Of a stretch of DNA of 19,271 nucleotides, positions 15,319-19,271 are shown in pieces. The position numbers were made by a program, and so were the translations under genes. Below the pieces are notes generated by a model. The model searched no databases and had not been told where the DNA came from. It saw only the letters and a program-made list of their open reading frames with translations. Source of the DNA: CAYXGZ01 sp964464755 (GTDB taxonomy: Bacteria; Planctomycetota; MHYJ01; JACPRB01); NCBI GenBank assembly GCA_964464755.1, contig CAYXGZ010000063.1:1-19271 (forward strand). The letters are read 5' to 3'. How positions within the stretch are numbered: the first letter of the stretch is position 1; each line of letters begins with the position of its first letter.

Positions 15319-17577
15319 ATGGGAACCCCGTCGCCGAGCTCCGGGCCTCGCCCCGAAGGAACGTCGTGGCCCGCCCCCCTCGTCGAGATCCGCCTCCACG
15401 GCCGCGGCGGCCAGGGCGGCGTCACCTGCGCCAAGATCATCGCCGCGATCTACGCCGGCCTCGGGCAGGACGTCCAGACCTTCGGCGACTACGCCGGCGA
15501 GCGCTCCGGCGCCCCCGTCCGGGCCTACACGCGCGTGGCGGGCGGCGCGATCACCAACCGCAACAAGGTCTACCGGCCCGACCACGTCCTCATCCTCGAC
15601 CCCAGCCTGCTCGGCGACGACTCGACCGCGGGCCTCGCCCCGGGCGGCACGCTCCTCGTCAACTCGCCGCTCGCCCCGGCGGAGCTCGGCCCGGCCTACG
15701 CCGCCTGGCGCGTGGCCACCGTCGACGCGACCGGGATCGCCCGCCGCCACAAGATCGGCACCCGCTCGGTCGTCATCGTCAACACGACGATCGTCGGCGC
15801 GTTCGTCCGCGCGCTCGGGCTCCCGCTCGAGGCCCTCGAGTCGACGTACCGCCGCCTCGGCTTCGCGAGCAACCTCCCGTCGGCGCGGGAGGCCTACGAG
15901 TCCGTGCGCGTCCAGGAGCCCTCCGGCGGGGCCGTCCCGGCGCCCGCCGCCCCGGCCCCGCGACCCGCCGTCCTGCCGCTCGTGGACCACGTCGAGAGCG
16001 CCGCGCCCGGGCTGAAGACCGGGAACTGGCGCTCGCAGACGCCGCGCTACGCGACGCACCTCGCGCCCTGCAGCGCGTTCTGCCCCGCGGGCAACGACGT
16101 CGTCGGCTTCGTCCAGGCCCTCGTCCGCTCGGGGGTCGGCGCCGCCTCCTCGATCCTGGGCCGCACGACGCCGCTCGCCGCCGTCTGCGGCCGCGTGTGC
16201 CCGGCCCCCTGCATGGAGGGCTGCAACCGCCGCGAGTCCGACGGCTCCGTGAACATCCGCGGGCTCGAGCGCTGGGTGGCCGACCACGTCCCGGTCGCCG
16301 ACCGCCCCGGCCCCGCCCGGTACGACGGGCGCCGCATCGCCGTCGTCGGCGGCGGCCCCGCGGGCCTCTCGGCGGCCTACGAGCTCGCGCGCGCGGGCCA
16401 CCAGGTCACGATCCTCGAGGGCGAGCCCGCCCTCGGCGGCGTCCTCCGCACGGGCATCCCCTCGTACCGCCTGCCGAGCGAGGTGCTCGACCGCGAGATC
16501 GCGGCGATCCTCGCCCTGGGCGTCGAGGCCCGCTGCGGCACCTTCCTCGACCGGGCGGCGCTCGCGAGGCTGCCCAAGAAGTGGGACGGGGTGATCTTCG
16601 CGACGGGCCTGCAGCGCCTGCGCGGCGTCGAGGTCCCCGGCGCCGACCTGCCGGGCGTCGAGCAGGGGATCCGCTTCCTGCACCGCGTCAACCTCGAGGC
16701 CGGCGTCCGGATGGACGGGCACGTCGTCGTCCTCGGCGGCGGCAACACGGCGATGGACTGCGCCCGCAGCGCGCTGCGCACGGGCGCGTCGCGCGTCACG
16801 ATCGCCTACCGCCGCACGCTGGAGGAGATGCCGGCCATCCGCGAGGAGATCGAGGAGGCCCGCGAGGAGGGCGTCGAGTTCCTCTTCCTCCGGGCGCCCG
16901 TCGGGTTCGCGGGACGCGACCGCGTGGAGGCCGTCGAGCTCGCCGAGGTGGAACTGGGCCCGCCCGACGCGACGGGCCGGCGCTCGCCCGTGACGACGTC
17001 GCGCCGCGGGTCGCTGGCGGCCGACCACGTGCTGCTCGCGCTGGGCCAGTCGGCGGACCTCTCGCTGCTGCCGGAAGGCTGGGAGCTCCGCGAGGGCCGG
17101 ATCTTCGACCGCGGGCGCGCGCTCAACGTCGTCGCGGCCGGCGACGTGGCCACGGGGGACGGGACCGTCACGCACGCGATCGGCGACGGCCGGAGGGCCG
17201 CGGGCCGGCTGCTGCGGATGCTCGGCCTGGAGGCGGAGGTCTTCGAGCGGCCCGACCGCGCTTCTGCGGTCCCCGCGACGGACATCCGCGTCGACCACTT
17301 CGCCCGCTCCGCGCCCGCCCGGGAGCGCGTCGCGCCGCCGGCCCGGCGGCGGGGGAGCTTCGACGAGGTCAGCCGGGGCCTGGCGGACCCGCTGGAGGCG
17401 CACCGCTGCTACTCGTGCGGCGACTGCACGAAGTGCGACACCTGCCTCGTGTACTGCCCGGAGGGGATCATCCACCGGGAGGGCGACGGCTACGCGATCG
17501 ACTACGCCTACTGCAAGGGCTGCGGACTCTGCGTCGCGGAGTGCCCGCGCAAGGCCATGGAAATGAGCTCCTCATGA
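15319..17577 (+). CDS. 2-oxoacid:ferredoxin oxidoreductase gamma subunit - GltD-like FAD/NAD(P) module - delta ferredoxin fusion
   Basis: A 752-residue three-part fusion. Residues about 20-205 are the gamma subunit (EIRLHGRGGQGG, GDYAGERSGAPVRAY, NTTIVGAF). After a Pro/Ala linker, residues about 230-660 are a glutamate-synthase-beta-like module. It has a [4Fe-4S] region starting at C251 (PCSAFCPAGND, then CGRVCPAPCMEGCNR), an FAD Rossmann motif VVGGGPAGLSAAYELA near 340, an NAD(P) motif VLGGGNTAMDCARSA near 470, and a closing VVAAGDVATGDG. The C-terminus is the delta subunit with two [4Fe-4S] sets, starting at C697 (CYSCGDCTKCDTC..CPEG) and near 731 (CKGCGLCVAECP). The module would pass electrons from oxoacid oxidation to or from NAD(P)H. 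ATG 15319 has AAGAGGG six bases upstream; its stop overlaps the alpha start (ATGA). Confidence 0.93.
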   Translation: MGTPSPSSGPRPEGTSWPAPLVEIRLHGRGGQGGVTCAKIIAAIYAGLGQDVQTFGDYAGERSGAPVRAYTRVAGGAITNRNKVYRPDHVLILDPSLLGDDSTAGLAPGGTLLVNSPLAPAELGPAYAAWRVATVDATGIARRHKIGTRSVVIVNTTIVGAFVRALGLPLEALESTYRRLGFASNLPSAREAYESVRVQEPSGGAVPAPAAPAPRPAVLPLVDHVESAAPGLKTGNWRSQTPRYATHLAPCSAFCPAGNDVVGFVQALVRSGVGAASSILGRTTPLAAVCGRVCPAPCMEGCNRRESDGSVNIRGLERWVADHVPVADRPGPARYDGRRIAVVGGGPAGLSAAYELARAGHQVTILEGEPALGGVLRTGIPSYRLPSEVLDREIAAILALGVEARCGTFLDRAALARLPKKWDGVIFATGLQRLRGVEVPGADLPGVEQGIRFLHRVNLEAGVRMDGHVVVLGGGNTAMDCARSALRTGASRVTIAYRRTLEEMPAIREEIEEAREEGVEFLFLRAPVGFAGRDRVEAVELAEVELGPPDATGRRSPVTTSRRGSLAADHVLLALGQSADLSLLPEGWELREGRIFDRGRALNVVAAGDVATGDGTVTHAIGDGRRAAGRLLRMLGLEAEVFERPDRASAVPATDIRVDHFARSAPARERVAPPARRRGSFDEVSRGLADPLEAHRCYSCGDCTKCDTCLVYCPEGIIHREGDGYAIDYAYCKGCGLCVAECPRKAMEMSSS

Positions 17578-18734
17578 CCCGGGAACTCGTCAGCGCGAAC
17601 CACGCCGCCGCGATGGCGGCCACGCGGGCCGCCCGCGCGAACCGCGGCGCCCGCGGCTTCGGGGCGGGCGTCTACCCGATCACGCCGCAGACCGAGTGCA
17701 TCGAGCTGCTCTGCCAGCAGGAGATCGAGAAGGGCCACGTCGTGCGCGTCGAGAGCGAGCACAGCGCGATGGCGGTCTGCATGGGCTTCTCGCTCTCCGG
17801 CGCGCGGACCTTCACGGCGTCGAGCTCGAACGGCCTGGCCTACATGGCGGAGAACGTCTTCGCGGCGGGGTTCTACCGGCTGCCGGTGGTGATGATGGCG
17901 GTGAACCGGACGCTCGGGCCGCCCTGGAACATCTGGGTGGATCACGGGGACACGCTGATGCTCCGCGACGCGGGCTGGGTGCAGCTCTACTGCGAGGACA
18001 ACCAGGAGGTGCACGACTCGGTGCTCGCGGCCTACCGGCTGGCCGAGGACCGGCGCGTGCTGCTGCCCGTGATGGTCTGCGCGGACGCGTTCATCCTCTC
18101 GCACACGATGATGCAGACGGACATCCCGGGGCAGGAGGAGGTCGACGCGTTCCTGCCGCCGCTGGACCTGCCGCACCGGGTGGCCGCGCGGCCGCTGGTC
18201 GTCGGCGGGCTGGATTTCCCGCACGAGACCGAGGTGCACCGGCTCCAGCACCAGCGGGCGATGGAGGCCGTGCCGGGGGTGTACGCCGAGGTGCAGCGGG
18301 AGTTCCGGAAGGCCTTCGGGCGGGAGCTGGCGGACGCGGTCGTGCCGTACCGGATGGAGGACGCGGAGGTCGTGCTGGTCTCGATGGGCACGACGGCGAG
18401 CACGGTGCGGGTGGCGGTCGACGAGGCGCGGCGGCGCGGGGTCCGGGCGGGCGCCTTGAGGCTGCGGATGTTCCGGCCGCTGCCGGAGGAGGCGCTGCGG
18501 GCGGCGCTGGCGGGCCGGGCGCGGATCGGGATCCTGGACCGCGACATCTGCCCGGGGCTCGGCGGCGTGGTCTGGGCGGAGCTGCGGGGCCTGGCGCCCG
18601 CGGGCTCGATCGTGCAGGGCTACATGCTGGGGCTGGGCGGGGGCGACATCCGGCCGAAGCACGTGGGGGACGTGATCGAGGATCTCTGCTCGCGGGACCG
18701 GGCCGGGGCGCCGGTGTTCCAGGAGGTGGGGTGA
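17574..18734 (+). CDS. porA: pyruvate:ferredoxin oxidoreductase alpha subunit
   Basis: This 386-residue subunit forms, with beta, the thiamine diphosphate active site that oxidatively decarboxylates pyruvate to acetyl-CoA, or runs in reverse. Motifs are YPITPQTE near residue 36, ESEHSAMAVCMG, the Ser-rich TASSSNGLAYM loop, NRTLGPPWNIWVDHGDT and RDAGWVQLYCEDNQEVHDS, and PVMVCADAFILSH. Domain II follows with VLVSMGTTASTVRVAVDEAR and LGGVVWAEL. The NIWxDHGD and GWxQxYxExxQE blocks fit PorA better than other oxoacid oxidoreductases. It overlaps the upstream fusion gene (ATGA) and the downstream beta gene (TGATG). Confidence 0.94.
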   Translation: MTRELVSANHAAAMAATRAARANRGARGFGAGVYPITPQTECIELLCQQEIEKGHVVRVESEHSAMAVCMGFSLSGARTFTASSSNGLAYMAENVFAAGFYRLPVVMMAVNRTLGPPWNIWVDHGDTLMLRDAGWVQLYCEDNQEVHDSVLAAYRLAEDRRVLLPVMVCADAFILSHTMMQTDIPGQEEVDAFLPPLDLPHRVAARPLVVGGLDFPHETEVHRLQHQRAMEAVPGVYAEVQREFRKAFGRELADAVVPYRMEDAEVVLVSMGTTASTVRVAVDEARRRGVRAGALRLRMFRPLPEEALRAALAGRARIGILDRDICPGLGGVVWAELRGLAPAGSIVQGYMLGLGGGDIRPKHVGDVIEDLCSRDRAGAPVFQEVG

Positions 18735-19271
18735 TGAGCGAGCCCCTGCTGGGCGGCGGCGTGCAGACGGCGGCGGACCGTCCGGAGCCGATGCTCCGCG
18801 CGGGCAACACGAACTGCGGCGGCTGCGGGATGTCGATCGGCCTGCTGATGCTGGGGCGGGCGGTGGCGCAGCGGCCGGTGCAGCTGGTGATCCCGGCGTG
18901 CTGCGGGATCGTGACGGCGGGGCCGTACCCGGTGTCGGCGTACGGGGCGCCGGTGGTGGCGGCGACGTTCGCGTCGGCGGCGGCGGTGGCGACGGGGATG
19001 GCGCACGCGGCGCGGCTCAACGGCGAGTCGACGCGGGTGATCTGCTGGGCGGGGGACGGCGGGACCTACGACATCGGGATGGCGACGCTGTCGGCGGCCG
19101 CGGAGCGGAACGAGGACCTCCTCTACATCTGCTACGACAACGAGATCTACGGCAACACGGGCGGGCAGCGGTCCAGCGCGACGCCGTACGGGGCGGCGAC
19201 GTCGACGACGCCGGGCCGGAAGACGCACGAGAAGAAGGACGCGATCGGGATCCTGGCGGCGCACCGGGTGC
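18734..19271 (+). CDS. porB: pyruvate:ferredoxin oxidoreductase beta subunit (partial, 3' end outside window)
   Basis: The first 179 residues of the thiamine-diphosphate-binding beta subunit. N-terminal NTNCGGCGM near 28-36 and IPACCGIVTAGPYP hold the cluster-type cysteines of PorB. The ThDP/Mg motif starts GDGGTYDIGMATLS and continues to YDNEIYGNTGGQRSSATPYGA (about 116-156 overall). The start ATG (18734-18736) shares a base with the alpha stop (TGATG), and AGGAGGT at 18721-18727 is a full-strength ribosome-binding site six bases upstream. The gene runs off the window; typical length is about 300 residues. It completes the gamma-GltD-delta, alpha, beta operon. Confidence 0.95.
   Translation, partial: MSEPLLGGGVQTAADRPEPMLRAGNTNCGGCGMSIGLLMLGRAVAQRPVQLVIPACCGIVTAGPYPVSAYGAPVVAATFASAAAVATGMAHAARLNGESTRVICWAGDGGTYDIGMATLSAAAERNEDLLYICYDNEIYGNTGGQRSSATPYGAATSTTPGRKTHEKKDAIGILAAHRV

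Noticed and set aside
13290..18734. 1814-residue open frame on the plus strand
   Set aside because: Only its end (from 17574) is a real gene, porA. The rest is an Arg/Pro/Gly-rich shadow of the phosphodiesterase, lipoprotein and fusion genes, typical of very GC-rich DNA.
1..19271. CRISPR arrays, tRNA or rRNA genes, insertion sequences, prophage
   Set aside because: I saw no spaced direct repeats, tRNA-like cloverleaf, transposase or phage gene; the intergenic space is too short to hold them.

Overview
The window is a very GC-rich piece of bacterial chromosome, densely coding on both strands, with tight start/stop overlaps (GTGA, ATGA, TGATG) and no gene-free stretch above 100 bases. A secreted DUF1549/DUF1553 protein (PSCyt-type, CxxCH) next to a Tat-exported DUF1501 protein, together with a large secreted HEAT-repeat protein, points to Planctomycetota or a close relative in the PVC group. 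A pyruvate:ferredoxin oxidoreductase operon suggests at least partly anaerobic metabolism. The taxon is inferred from gene content only.

Layout. 1-894 (-): 5' part of a GAF plus sigma-54 AAA+ regulator, translationally coupled to the phosphohexomutase gene 891-2288 (-). 2376-3575 (+): IspH of the plant/cyanobacterial type, divergent from the mutase and convergent with hpnE. 3559-6532 (-): hpnC-hpnD-hpnE, which make squalene from farnesyl diphosphate. IspH supplies the isoprenoid precursors, so 2.4-6.5 kb is an isoprenoid-to-squalene block. 6563-9411 (-): DUF1501 and DUF1549/DUF1553 exported proteins. 9471-10016 (-): the main discovery of the window, see below. 10031-13069 (-): secreted HEAT-repeat protein. 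13117-14316 (+): alkaline-phosphatase-superfamily phosphodiesterase, convergent with a beta-propeller-like lipoprotein (14313-15218, -). 15319-19271 (+): pyruvate:ferredoxin oxidoreductase operon. Its first gene fuses the gamma subunit, a GltD-like FAD/NAD(P)H module and the delta ferredoxin subunit; alpha follows, then beta, which runs off the window.

The most interesting signal is at 9471-10016. A reading frame with a strong ribosome-binding site and a signal peptide is interrupted by two in-frame TGA codons four codons apart, then continues unbroken for 139 more codons to a TAA. Read through, it gives a 181-residue exported protein with a heavy-metal-associated (HMA, beta-alpha-beta-beta-alpha-beta) domain. 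The two TGA codons fall where the two metal-binding cysteines of HMA domains should be (GLS-U-PHS-U), and the protein has no cysteine at all. Two back-to-back perfect hairpins lie just downstream at distances suited to bacterial SECIS elements. I read this as a double-selenocysteine (UxxxU) metal-binding protein that ordinary gene calling would split into a 37-residue fragment and a 135-residue hypothetical protein. TGA is the ordinary stop of most neighbouring genes, so a recoded genome is unlikely.
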